NCBI GenBank assembly: GCA_029168955.1
Contig: JAPDOI010000384.1
Span: 496,001-560,000 of the forward strand
Source: Aplectana chamaeleonis
Taxonomy: Eukaryota > Nematoda > Chromadorea > Rhabditida > Cosmocercidae
DNA: 64,000 nucleotides
Reading direction: 5' to 3'
Shown in pieces: positions 54,346-64,000 of this stretch. Within the stretch, counting starts at the first letter, position 1, and every line of letters starts with the position of its first letter. The notes under the pieces are model-generated. The model made no database searches. It was not told the origin of the DNA and saw only the letters and a list, made by a program, of their open reading frames with translations. Position numbers and translations under genes: made by a program.

Positions 54346-54360
54346 TCTGTTGGTACCTGC

Positions 54361-57300
54361 TCGTTGGTGCCCCTGCTTCTACTGAACCCAGCAGACGTTT
54401 GAGTGTACACAGGGAACGTTCGAGCGATATAGCGTGCACAACTATATCGCGAAAGTATCCCGCACATTGCATAAAGGTGTCGCCGTCCGGCACACTAAGG
54501 CCTCCGGTCCATAACACCTTAGGATCCGTACCTAGGGAGTCATGGAGTCTTTGGCCACAAGCCACAATTTCGCCACCCTGAACTGTCGATCGCTGTCGAG
54601 TGATATCCAAAAAACTGCGCTATCCAGACTTCTGAGCTATTTCCATGCACCGTTTGCTGCTTTGCAGGAAACCCGCCTCAGAGATAGACCCGTCATCAGC
54701 GTCGGAGAGTACCCCATCTACTGCGGTAACGCTGACGATAGGAGAGTGGGAGGCTGTGCAATAGCTGTAAGGAAGGATTTCAATGGTATGGTCAAGGAGT
54801 TCGGCTCAACGTCGTGTCGGAATGCATTCGTACGACTGCGGGATCACAGAGGATTCAATCTGTGGATAGTGAGTGCTCATGCGCCCACTGAAACCGCCGA
54901 AGACAATTCGAAGGATGCGTTTTATGAGGGACTCAATACGTTGCTGGCCAGGATACCTTGTCAACATGCTGTTGTCGTGGGGATTGACGCAAATGCGAAG
55001 ATGGGACTTGATCAGGAATCCGAAGTACTCGGTAAATGGTTCTACCCAGTGGAGCAAACATCGGACAATGGCTACCGCCTTGTCGACTTTTGTGAACGCA
55101 GTGGTCTGATTATTGCATCGACATTCAAGAGGAATCATCGCCGCCATCAGCTTACGTGGCAGGGACCAACCCGGCTATCTCCAGAAGAGCAGCGGAAGCG
55201 GAAGATGACAACTTTGAAACTACAGCTTGACTATGTCCTGACGAGGAATATTCCAGTATCGGACATTCGAAGATCTAGAGCTGTGTGGAATGTCGCATTC
55301 GATTCGGATCACCGTCCTGTTCTGTTGAACTTCACTGCGAGGATTCATAAGAGGAAGCGAGGGGCTCAGCCTCTCCAGAGGATTGACATGACAAGTCTCA
55401 GAGATGAAGAGTGCAGAAGGAATTTCCGACAACGCGTTTCTATTCACATCGGAGTACGGACTAAGAAGAAACTTTGCGACGCGGATTCTTTTGTCAAATG
55501 CATCCAGGACGCTTCGAAAGAGGCACTCCCGGTTGTACAGCCTAAGAAGAAGTTCGCCTACGTCTCAGAAGAAACGACATCTACCTACAACAGAGTATGT
55601 GCTCTCCGAACTGCAGGAAACTTCGTGGAGGAGAAGCGTCTGAGGAGGAAGTTGCGTCGGCAGCTTCAAAGTGACCGCGAACGAGGGTGGAGCTGTAGAG
55701 GTAAGGAGGTCGAGAAGGCTTTGGGAGGAGAAGAATCCGAGGAAAGCCTACACGTTGCTGCGACAGTATAGCGGGAAGATGAAGAGATGTTCTCCTGTCT
55801 TGAACACTACCAATGGAATTGCAGTTGGTGATGCGACACTGCCTATATGGAAGGATTACTTCAGTTCACTACTGAATCGTCCAGCGCCATCAGTACCTGA
55901 GCTCCCGCATGTTCAGAGAGCACATTACGATGTCAGTGAGGATCCGTCGACTGAGTCTGGAAGTTTTGGATTGTGTCCGGAAAATGAAGAATGGAAAGGC
56001 AGGTGGAGATGACAACATCACTGCTGAAATGCTGAAAGCTCTTCCTCCGTCTGGGATTCGTGAAATGACCAACACCATCCGTGCCATATGGATGAGCGAA
56101 AGGATACCCGATTCGTGGAGACATGCGATCATCGTACCTCTTCACAAGAAGCTATCCGTCACGGATCCTAAGAACTACAGAGGAATCTCTCTACTTCGTG
56201 TCATGTACAAGGTTTTAGAACGTATCATTCTCGAGCGACTTATCAAACATCGTGAAGGAACGACCAGAGATGAGCAAGCCGGTTTTCGACCTGGAAGATC
56301 GACCATCGACCAAGTGTTCGTCGTGAGAAGAGTAATTGAATCGTGGCAGCGGTTTTCGAAGCCATTACAGCTTGCTTTTTGGACTTTGAAGCCGCGTTCG
56401 ACTCTCCTCATCGTGATCGATTGCTCAATGCTCTGCGAGCAGATGGAGTCCCGGAAAAGTATGTTCGGTTAATCGAGGACATGAACAAAGGAACAACAGC
56501 AGCAGTTCGTACACCTGTCGGATTTACGTCAGCTTTCGAGGTGAAAACAGGAGTAAGGCAAGGGAGCCGTTGCAGGACCTTTCTTTTCAACTTCGCCGTT
56601 GATGACATCATGCGTAGAGTTGCAGAACAGTTTCCTGCGGATGTGATCCTAACACCATCAGGACGCTCCTTGTCGACCTGGAGTACGCCGACGACATTGT
56701 GTTATTCGCTGAAAACAACGCAAAACTGCAAAGGATTGTGAACCTCGTTTCGAAGTATGCCGCAGCCTATGGACTTCGTCTTCGTCCCGACAAATGCAAG
56801 CAGATGTGGGTCTCTCAGAGGCCTTCAACTGGAGTTTGTGTGGACGGACAACGTATCGAACTGGTGGACGATTTCTGTTATTTGGGCTGTTTGCTGAAGA
56901 ACGATGGTAGTTATGCAGCGGATATTCGACAACGATGTGCGAAAGCTACGTCTGCATTCAATTCTCTAACCAAGTGTTTGTGGTCTACCACCATCGCGAA
57001 GGAAGTCAAGTTGCGCGTCTACCTATCCGCTATTCGCCCTATCATGATGTACGGATCGGAGACGTGGGCAGCACCGAAAACGCAGATGGAAAGGTTGGAT
57101 TGCACGGAGAGGAAGCTTTAGGCGTTTGCTTGGATATTTCTGGCCGCGTGTATGCCATAACGAAGACCTTTACAAGGAAATCGACGCAGTACATCAACGC
57201 TTGACACGAGGGAGGTGCCAGCATCTCCTAACGCCATCTCAAGCAGCAATGGAAAGTCGACTTCGACTGCTCGGGCATATACTAAGAAGAACGCTGGATC

Positions 57301-57607
57301 GTCTCGTACAACACGCTTTAAAAATGCTTCCAAATCCTGTCTGGAAACGGCCACCTGGGCGTAGGCGAAAGTTCTGGACGGATGTGGTTAAAAAGGATTT
57401 AAAGTCACTCGGCATCGAAAGACAGTTCAGGCGCGATGTTTCGTTTCGCAGGAAATGGAATAGTGACAGCTGGATGGAATGTGTTCAAATTGTGGCTGAA
57501 GACCGTGAAAAATGGACACGGCTGACTACTAGGACGGCACACCTCGGTGAAGATGCGGAATGACCGCGTCAGGCGAAAGCCAACCGATTAAGTCAAGTAA
57601 GTAAGTC
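54361..57607 (+). mobile_element. RTE-like LINE inserted in the BEL/Pao integrase
   Basis: A single endonuclease-reverse transcriptase unit with a short 5' leader (start approximate) and a 3' end of AAGT-type repeats (TCAAGTAAGTAAGTC near 57590-57606), as in RTE elements. It lies opposite in strand to the BEL/Pao element that it interrupts. Confidence 0.78.
54542..57563 (+). pseudogene. RTE endonuclease and reverse transcriptase, several frameshifts
   Basis: Starts at an ATG at 54542. The endonuclease is intact in the first frame: NFATLNCRSLS, AALQETRLRD, VVVGIDANAKMG and AFDSDHRPVLL carry the expected N, E, D/N and SDH residues. The reading then moves through at least five frame changes (near 55700, 55960, 56350, 56650 and 57120). 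Reverse transcriptase blocks are GKAGGDDNITAEML, NYRGISLL, DEQAGFRPGRSTIDQV, the motif A block LDFEAAFDSPHRD, a motif B block GVRQGSRCRTFLF (altered after GVRQG), and YADD at 56684-56695. The tail has the RTE-type RLRLLGHILRR and KRPPGRRRKFWTDVV. Total length of about 1000 residues matches RTE elements. It cannot be active as it stands. Confidence 0.85.
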
Positions 57608-57676
57608 AAAGTGCAGGAACGCAGCGTTTTTTCAACCACTGAACGGATTTTCGGGATGTATATATGGTTTCCGTTT

Positions 57677-57805
57677 TCATTTTAGTCTGACGCATGGACC
57701 AGGCGGCTGGCCGTGTGGGGTTGGCGGCCTCACTGGAGAATGGGGTTTCGATTCGCGCGGGGTGATCTACCGTCGCAGCCCCGTTTATTCATCCGACTAA
57801 AATGA
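57677..57805. mobile_element. Possible 129-bp inverted-end mini-element
   Basis: TCATTTTAGTCTGA (57677-57690) and TCCGACTAAAATGA (57792-57805) are inverted with one mismatch. Inside, TGGCCGTGTGG (57708) and GTTTCGATTC (about 57755) resemble A and B boxes at tRNA-like spacing. It lies between the 3' ends of the RTE-like and CR1-like LINEs. No target duplication seen. Confidence 0.4.
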
Positions 57806-58019
57806 TTGCGCGAACTCTATGTATATGTTTATTACACTCAAATAAGGCAAGTGCGTGATAATAATACGAAGAGATGCACAGAAAAAAAAACTAACAAGAC
57901 CGGGAGAAAGAAAAAAAAGCAGACAGCAAACTTGAGCAAAAATACTCCTATTCTTCATACACCCTACCAATCAAACAAACGAAGATCTATCTCCAGAAAA
58001 GAAGAAACAATCGAAAATG

Positions 58020-60796
58020 CTATGCTTCGTAGCCAAGAACTATTTGGGATACCCGTCGCCTAAACTGGCTCAAGGAAGCAGCGCCGGTGACTCTTCTAGC
58101 GATTTTCAAGTATGCGCTACCCACCCTATGTGGAAAAGACCTAACCCTAACACTGGTAATTGGCCGACCGAGAAATATTTTCATTATTTCACCTCTAGTT
58201 CTCGATGTGACCAATTTGAAACAGGGTGCAAGCCTGAAAATACTGCTGTTTTCCAGAAGTTTGCGGACCATGCAAAGATCAAATACTCTGCACCGAGAAT
58301 CCAGCGTTGGCAATCCAAAATATTTGTTCCTTAAGTGGGCCCTGGGTATCTTGGAATTGAGGAAACCACCGATGCGAATCAACAGTTTGCGAGTGAAACT
58401 ATTCTGGACCTTTTCGAGCTCGCCAATACCCTTTTTCTTGTGCGGAGCGAATACTAATGTTCCAGATTCCACAATGGGTCGTATATAAGTCTTATATGTT
58501 CGGAGCAGAACCTGTTTGTTTCTAGTGGAGATACCCTTATAAATCTGGAAAATCCGCCTGTGAGCCGATTGGCATTTGATTTTGACATGCTCAGAAAAAT
58601 CCAACTTCCTATCGTAGTGAAAACCGAGGTCTCGAACCGAGTCTACCGCTCGCAGCGCGACACCAGCACATGTATATGAATGGGCCGTCGACACCGGACC
58701 CAAATGAACCCGCATAAATACGGTTTTTTGCGGAGCCAGTGGCAGCTGCCATTCTCTCGCCCAGTCAACTATCAGGTCAATTCCCTCCTGCAGCACTTGG
58801 GTATCTAATGGATCAGGAATGACTTTGTAGGGCTTTATATCATCCGCATAAAATTTTACTGTAACACTTTTGTCATGAAAAATGATAGGAATGTCAGCTG
58901 TAAAAATAATAAACAATATTGGTGATAATACACCCCCTTGTGGGACCCCGCTCGCTATGTTTCTCACCTTGGAATAACAATCCCCGACCCTCACCTGAAA
59001 CTTTCTATCAGACAAGAATTGGGCGAGCCATTCTATCAATATCGGATGAAATCCCAGGTCCCGTAGTTTTGATAGCAGTTTCAAATGTGAGACACGATCA
59101 AATGCCTTTGCAAAGTCAAAGTAAATGACTTCACAACTGCATTTCTTGTCAAGGGCCTTCGTCCAATCGTTTATGGATTCCAAAAGGTTCGTTTCTACCG
59201 ATCTTCCAGGTACAAAACCATGTTGGCTCCTGGGAATGATGTTATTCGAAAACAGATGTAGGACGATGTGCTCTTTTAGGACCTTCTCGAACAGTCTGCA
59301 GAAGAGTGAGGTTATGCTAACTGGTCTATAACTTCCTGGATCAGTGGCCGGCTCCTTCTTCAAAATTGGTGTTACAAAAGAGTGCTTCCAGCGGATTCGA
59401 ACTTCACCATAGATAAGAGACTGATTGAAGATATAGGCCAAGGGACCACAAATAACGGGTGCAATTTTCTGAATGAAAAACAGAGGAATGAAATCCGGGG
59501 TGATCGAGGAAGATTTAGACCACTTAACTAACAAATCCTGCAACTTCATAGAATAAAACCACGGAAAATCAGTCATAGGCTGAATACCTGAGAATGATGA
59601 AGACGGACAATTTCCGTCATCTTCTTGGAATTGATTCACGAAATGATCCGCCAACATGTTTGCCTTATCACTGGCCGATGTTGCAAGAAGGTCTCCGTTC
59701 TTAAGACAGCCAATACTACTCCTTTCCTGTAACTTGGAATTCAGACAACGATAGAAGTTCTCATCTCCCGACTCTATCTTTTTCTTCTCCAAATAACTGT
59801 TATACCTACCCAACTGAGAATGGAACTTTTTCGCGAATACGTTATATGTTTCCCAATTTCCAGTGCGGCTTGCTTCATAAAATCACGATGTTCAGACATT
59901 TTTTGCAGGTGAGCAGGCAGGCGAATAGACTTAATAGAGGACACAAGCTTCCACGGCTTATGCAGATCAATAGCTGCTTGGATAATTGACAAGAAAAGTT
60001 CATATTTCTTATTTACGCTGTTGGTAGATTCTAACAGACTGACCCAGTGAATTTGGCTAAGATATCCATTGACGGCTGCATAGTCGCACTTTGCGTAAAC
60101 CCTGCGATATACCGGTGAAGAGCCTGTTTCACAACATTGAATATCAAATGAAATGCTATTATGATCGCTTAACCGCACCGGAGGCAAAATTTCTAGGTTT
60201 TCCAGTAGAGTTTCATGGGTGCAGAACACTAGATCCAGAACATTATGACCTCTAGTAGGCTCATGAACAAATTGGAACAGGTCGTAACAGTAAACTAGCT
60301 CCTCCAAACAGGATAGATTTGTTACCACCACATCCCCTTCACTCCTTCGAGCGAAGTTCGGCAAATTGAAGTCCCCCACGATGATCGTGTGGAGTTCACA
60401 CGCTACCAAATCACTCAAAACTTTGACTAGCATTTCGGTTCCGGCAGAATCACAAGACGGGGCCCTGTACACAACCACGACCCTAAAGCTCGAACTTTCA
60501 TGGTAAAGGTAGGCACAAAGTATCTCATAAGCATGTTCCACCGACTCAGAGAAAACCACAGATATTGAGAGCCTTCGATGCACCAACAACATCACCCCGC
60601 CTCCTGACTTCCTAACGCGATCACAACTCTTGAATTCATAGTCCAGAGAGAAATTTTCCAATAAGGACGAAACCGAATGACTAGACTTGAGCCATGTTTC
60701 AGTGAAGGCATAAATATCATAATTATTGGAAAGAATCAGGTCAATATGTTCCTTGTTTTTTGAGACAGATCTTACATTTCCATATAAACATTTCAA
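58020..60796 (-). pseudogene. LINE ORF2: endonuclease and reverse transcriptase, one frameshift
   Basis: The same protein type as 9406-12178. The endonuclease (60796-59900) is intact: CLYGNVRSVS, YAFTETWLKSS, VGDFNLPNF, LSDHNSISFDI. A frameshift near 59800-59830 separates it from the reverse transcriptase. That domain is otherwise open, with DFAKAFDRVSH, SGVPQGGVLSP, FYADDIKPY and a thumb region ending RKLLIRIGGFLNSKIPR. The frame stops at 58020. Joined length of about 920 residues equals that of the + strand copy. A single lesion makes this one of the best-preserved retroelement genes in the window. Confidence 0.86.
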
Positions 60797-60887
60797 AACA
60801 CTACAATGATACCGGAGAGGATGAATCAGTTTCCCTGATCCGCAGGCGTTGACTCGTCGTGGTTCGATGAGGGGGCCGCAGAAGGGG

Positions 60888-61649
60888 TTACCCCAGAGGC
60901 AGAATCGGCCGGTCCACCCTCACCCTAGAAGGCGAGACTGGCTCGACACTACCTCCAGTGCCAGCCCTCATACGCCTCCGATATTCCTCCCTTCTTTTGA
61001 ACCGTTCTTCCTTCGTCAGGGATTCTCTGAGATAGAGCCCCTCAACGGGGAAGAACTTCAGACGGGAGGGATTTCTCAACGCCTGTTTCTGATACAAAGA
61101 ACATGGCATGATAATCTTCAAAAGTCGATTTTTGCCTTGAAACGGCGAGCCTAAGCGATAAACAGATACCGGAGAGCAATCCACATTTAAATGAGAAAGA
61201 ACATCCATCACAAAATTGGCATCATGACTCGATCTTTGCCGTACAGGAAGATGCTTCAGCTCTTGAACACCACTAAGAACCAGGGAGCGAGCGCGCTCCT
61301 TCTCACCCTCACTATCACGAGTGGTATCAAGAGGCGATGAGACTTGAGAAGAAGATGGTAGTGCAATGGAATACGTCTGAGAAGGTATACTATTTCCATT
61401 CACAAGCTCAGGATTAGCAGAATGACTTTGGAGAGAACTTCTCAACTTGGTGTTTTCCTTGTTGAGGTTATCCAGCCTGTCCAGAAGTTCGGCGTTCAGA
61501 CGTAAAGCAGCATCCGTATGACGTCGCCCCTCCAGCAGGAGCGCCAGAATTACCAGAGCGTAGTGAGGCACTGCATCATCTTCCATAAGTTCTTTGACGG
61601 CCCGCTCGACATCCGAACCATTCAAAATATCGTCCTTGCCCATTGCCAT
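60888..61649 (-). CDS. LINE ORF1 protein (RNA-binding, CR1-like)
   Basis: 253 residues from the ATG at 61649. The frame is open a little further up, but there it reads into a stray reverse-transcriptase fragment, so I prefer this start. The coiled-coil part has LLDRLDNLNKENTKLRSSL. The RRM-like part has LVLSGVQEL and LNVDCSPVSVYRLGSPF. The C-terminal part has VEGLYLRESLTKEERFKRRE. These match the blocks of ORF1 at 8668-9402. It binds the element RNA. The frame is intact, and ORF2 begins about 90 bases after the stop. Confidence 0.75.
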   Translation of the reverse strand: MAMGKDDILNGSDVERAVKELMEDDAVPHYALVILALLLEGRRHTDAALRLNAELLDRLDNLNKENTKLRSSLQSHSANPELVNGNSIPSQTYSIALPSSSQVSSPLDTTRDSEGEKERARSLVLSGVQELKHLPVRQRSSHDANFVMDVLSHLNVDCSPVSVYRLGSPFQGKNRLLKIIMPCSLYQKQALRNPSRLKFFPVEGLYLRESLTKEERFKRREEYRRRMRAGTGGSVEPVSPSRVRVDRPILPLG

Positions 61650-61768
61650 TTGAGACTGACCAACCACAGACACCAGATACCTTGAGGATTTTCTCGAACA
61701 ACCTACCAAAAATTGATGTTACGCTAACTGGTCTCAAACTTGGGTAATTAAACCAAACTTGGGTAATT

Positions 61769-64000
61769 AAATGTAAAACTCTTTGCGCACATTGGTGATA
61801 GTTGATCGCAATCCACAATGAAACATGCGTCTATGGCAATGCAGTATGATGATCCTGGTCAAATCGTGATTGGGCATCAGCAGAATAGGCGTTTTGCTCT
61901 CAGAAGTCAGCGTTGCGTTACCTAATCGTGTGACGCATACAATAAGTCCATTTCCCGAGTATTGGGCATTATACTTCTGGAGTGGAAGTCGACGGAGAAC
62001 ACTCGAGCTTTCCCTGTTATGTTCCAGGAGCAATAGATGCTCCGCTTGAATGAACTCTTCGACTGTAATTTGCAGTCCAGTAGAGCAATGTCCGATGAGC
62101 GGTAACCCAAGCAATAAGCGTTCCTTTAAGCGAGGCGAACTCTGGCGTTTGAAAATGCTAGCAGGCAGGAACTTGAAAATGTACACCACAGACCTTACCA
62201 ATTTTATATATCGATTGGTTTTATGGAAGGGTAGTACTGAAATATGATCTTCTGCATCCGGGATTGTTACGTTTAATCCGCTCATCTCCAAGGTTTCGCA
62301 ATCACCGTTTGGAGTTATTTCAAAATCCAGATTTGAGTGAGGCCAATCCCTCTCGTTCAGACGGAGAATTTTTGGGCCGCGCCACCAGATATATCCCTTG
62401 GAAATGCGTGTGCTTATCCCGCGGGTATCGAAATCTGCCGGGTTGTCAGAAGACTCTACATAGTGAAGTTTAGGCGTAATTTTGATATTTTCGTTGAAGT
62501 CCTCTAGAATTTCCCTAATTCGCGTCACTTTGTTTTTGACGAAAACTTCCATGGGTTTAGAAGAATGTACCCAATGAAGAGCGATTTGGGAGTCCGAAAA
62601 GATGTGAATTGATCCAAGAGTGATATCGAGTTGCGTATGAATAAATTTCGCTAGACGCGATGAAATCAATATTGCGAGCAATTCAAAGCGTGGCATAGAA
62701 AGTTTTTTCTTTGGATTCAGTCGACTTTTTGCCATAATGAGGTGAGATGAAAACGCTGTAGGCGAGCGACAAATCAAGTATGCACAACTAGCGTAAGTGT
62801 GTGAAGAAGCATCACCGAATATATGCAATTCGAAGAACTTTTCATCGTTAAATGAACAAATGAAGCGAGGAACAGCACAAATAGTTTCGGTTACTTCATC
62901 CAACAGATCAGTCCATTTCGCCATATCATCATCCGACAGCGGATCGTCCCAGTCATAGGGTTTGGACCATAAGTCTTGTACGAAGATCTTGAATTTGACC
63001 AGATAAGGCGTCACCAATCCAAGCGGATCGAACGTAGAGGCGAGAGCGCGTAAAGCACTACGCTTTAAGGAAACTTCTATTGACTTGATTTTTAGCTTCA
63101 TGAAGATGGTGTCTTCTTCAGGATTCCAGTGAAGCTCCAACAGTTTTGCCTTTTTCTGATCCTTCATTCGGTCGCATTCAGGAATCGCATCGTTGACTTC
63201 CTTGGAGTTGCATAGGAACTCTCTCAAGTTCATATGCATAGAGGCGAAATCGATTTAGAGTTTTCATATCGATAGATTGCTTCCGAGGCGTCACTCGCTC
63301 CTAATAATACGTTATCCACGTAGATATTCCTTTGGATCTCACGATACAAGGGATAATTCGGTGATCTTCCGAGATAGTAAAGGATAGAGAGAGCGAGAAG
63401 GAACGGTGAGGCGTTAAATCCGAAAGGAATACGAGTGAAGCGAAATATACGAAGATTATCGGAATTAGGTGGTTCTGCAACATCTTTCAACCATATGAAG
63501 CGAGTTACATCTCGTTGACTTTCATGGAGGCGTACTTGATGAAATGCCTCTCCGACATCAAATATCAGCAAAAGGCGGAAAGTACGCATGCGCAGAAGAA
63601 TTCCCACAAGGCTTGGCAATATGGTAGGTCCTTGATGCAAGCAATCATTCAAGCTGGGGAGACCCTTACCATGTGAGGATGCATCGAACACAACTCGAAC
63701 CGGTGAGGTTGTACTTTCTTTAATGACTGTTTTATGCGGTAGGTAATAGCTTCGTCCACCAGTAAGTTCGCCTCCGGGTGCTTCCTCTATAATTCCTGAC
63801 GAAAGTTGATCACTGAATATTTTGGCGTATGCGGATAGAAGGTGCGGTCGACCACTAAGAGCTCTATATTGACTTTGTAGGCGTTTATAAGCTATCCTTC
63901 TGTTATCAGCTGATGGTGGGTGGGAGCTTTTCCATGGAAAACGTACGTGTAGGTATCCATCAATCACTTGAGCTGTTTCATAAAACTCCTTGATGATCCG
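61769..64000 (-). pseudogene. BEL/Pao reverse transcriptase, RNase H and integrase start (runs off the window)
   Basis: Minus strand, entering from beyond 64000. Reverse transcriptase: RVVFDASSHGKG, the FDVGEAFHQVRL block holding the first aspartate, RIPFGFNASPFLL, and YVDNVLLGASD, the YVDN form typical of Pao. A frameshift near 63235 leads to the next frame (63239-61767) with STFDPLGLVTPYLVKFK, then RNase H: IFGDASSHTYASCAYL, KLSMPRFELLAIL, IFSDSQIALHWV and ESSDNPADFDTRG, which carry the D-E-D-D residues. The frame ends with HDLTRIIILHCHRRMFHCG, the HH half of the integrase zinc site. Then the CR1-like LINE begins. The rest of the integrase is at 53728-54345. Apart from the frameshift this part is well kept. 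Confidence 0.85.

Larger units (their letters stand above)
50345..54360 (-). mobile_element. BEL/Pao LTR retrotransposon region, 3' part
   Basis: The minus strand reads integrase, the C-terminal pol domain, a gap, a gag-like ORF, and about 850 bp that ends with an AATAAA-type signal near 50385 and the word TCTAATCAACA at 50345. That word may be an LTR end, since LTRs end in CA. Gag normally comes before pol, so this is either two BEL/Pao elements joined through an LTR or a rearranged copy. No repeated LTR could be matched by eye. Confidence 0.55.
57806..61768 (-). mobile_element. CR1-like LINE, nearly full length, in BEL/Pao
   Basis: ORF1 (61649-60888) and ORF2 (60796-58020) on the minus strand, with a 3' region of about 200 bp ending near 57810. 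The 5' end near 61768 shares the word TTTAATTACCCAAGTTTGAG with the + strand copy at about 8430. It carries a short extra piece of reverse-transcriptase sequence before ORF1. It directly follows the BEL/Pao integrase zinc region. Confidence 0.82.

Noticed and set aside
57705..57770. Possible tRNA or SINE (A-box and B-box-like words)
   Set aside because: Each box has a mismatch and no cloverleaf can be drawn. The inverted ends of a mini-element explain the segment better.

Overview
The window looks like repeat-rich, gene-poor DNA from an animal, most likely a parasitic nematode of the strongylid or hookworm type. That is an inference from the mix of elements (CR1-like, RTE-like and BEL/Pao retroelements, mariner, many small foldback elements) and from nematode-style TTAGGC-like words near 820. 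No marker gene fixes the species. I see no convincing host protein gene with a clear exon structure. The best candidate is an open stretch on the minus strand at about 36687-37858.

Layout. 1-7386: short repeats, an hAT-like element (2415-4179) with an 8-bp target duplication, a palindromic GC-rich satellite, and truncated TTAA elements. 7387-13135: an hAT-type element with perfect 16-bp ends that carries a CR1-like LINE (about 8395-12415, + strand). 13147-17364: hairpins and TTAA elements. 17365-25185: a minus-strand LINE cut into pieces by three separate DNA-element insertions, one of which (20787-24328, hAT) holds a TTAA element that itself holds another TTAA element. 25190-35100: mostly TTAA elements and dispersed repeats. 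36687-37858: unknown open frame. 38688-39970: dead mariner. 40972-41225: ATT microsatellite. 41900-49663: foldbacks, TTAA elements and dispersed repeats. 50345-64000: a minus-strand BEL/Pao region with a gag-like ORF, integrase, and RNase H plus reverse transcriptase running off the window edge. Its integrase is split by an RTE-like LINE (+) and a second CR1-like LINE (-).

The most interesting structure is a large set of small non-autonomous DNA elements. They share the terminus AGGCAG...CTGCCT and always sit at TTAA or a near match. At least four sub-types differ in the next bases (GTGTTCACGAT, GTGGTCACGAT, CATACACGCTC, GGTTCGCGA). They repeatedly sit end to end, sharing one TTAA. At 17700-19172 two adjacent copies interrupt a LINE reading frame, and removing both with one TTAA restores the frame, which supports the boundaries. 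The hAT element at 20787-24328 passes the same test with its 8-bp duplication. A second theme is hAT-like elements whose ends carry arrays of 41-42-bp monomers, each an AT-rich inverted repeat.
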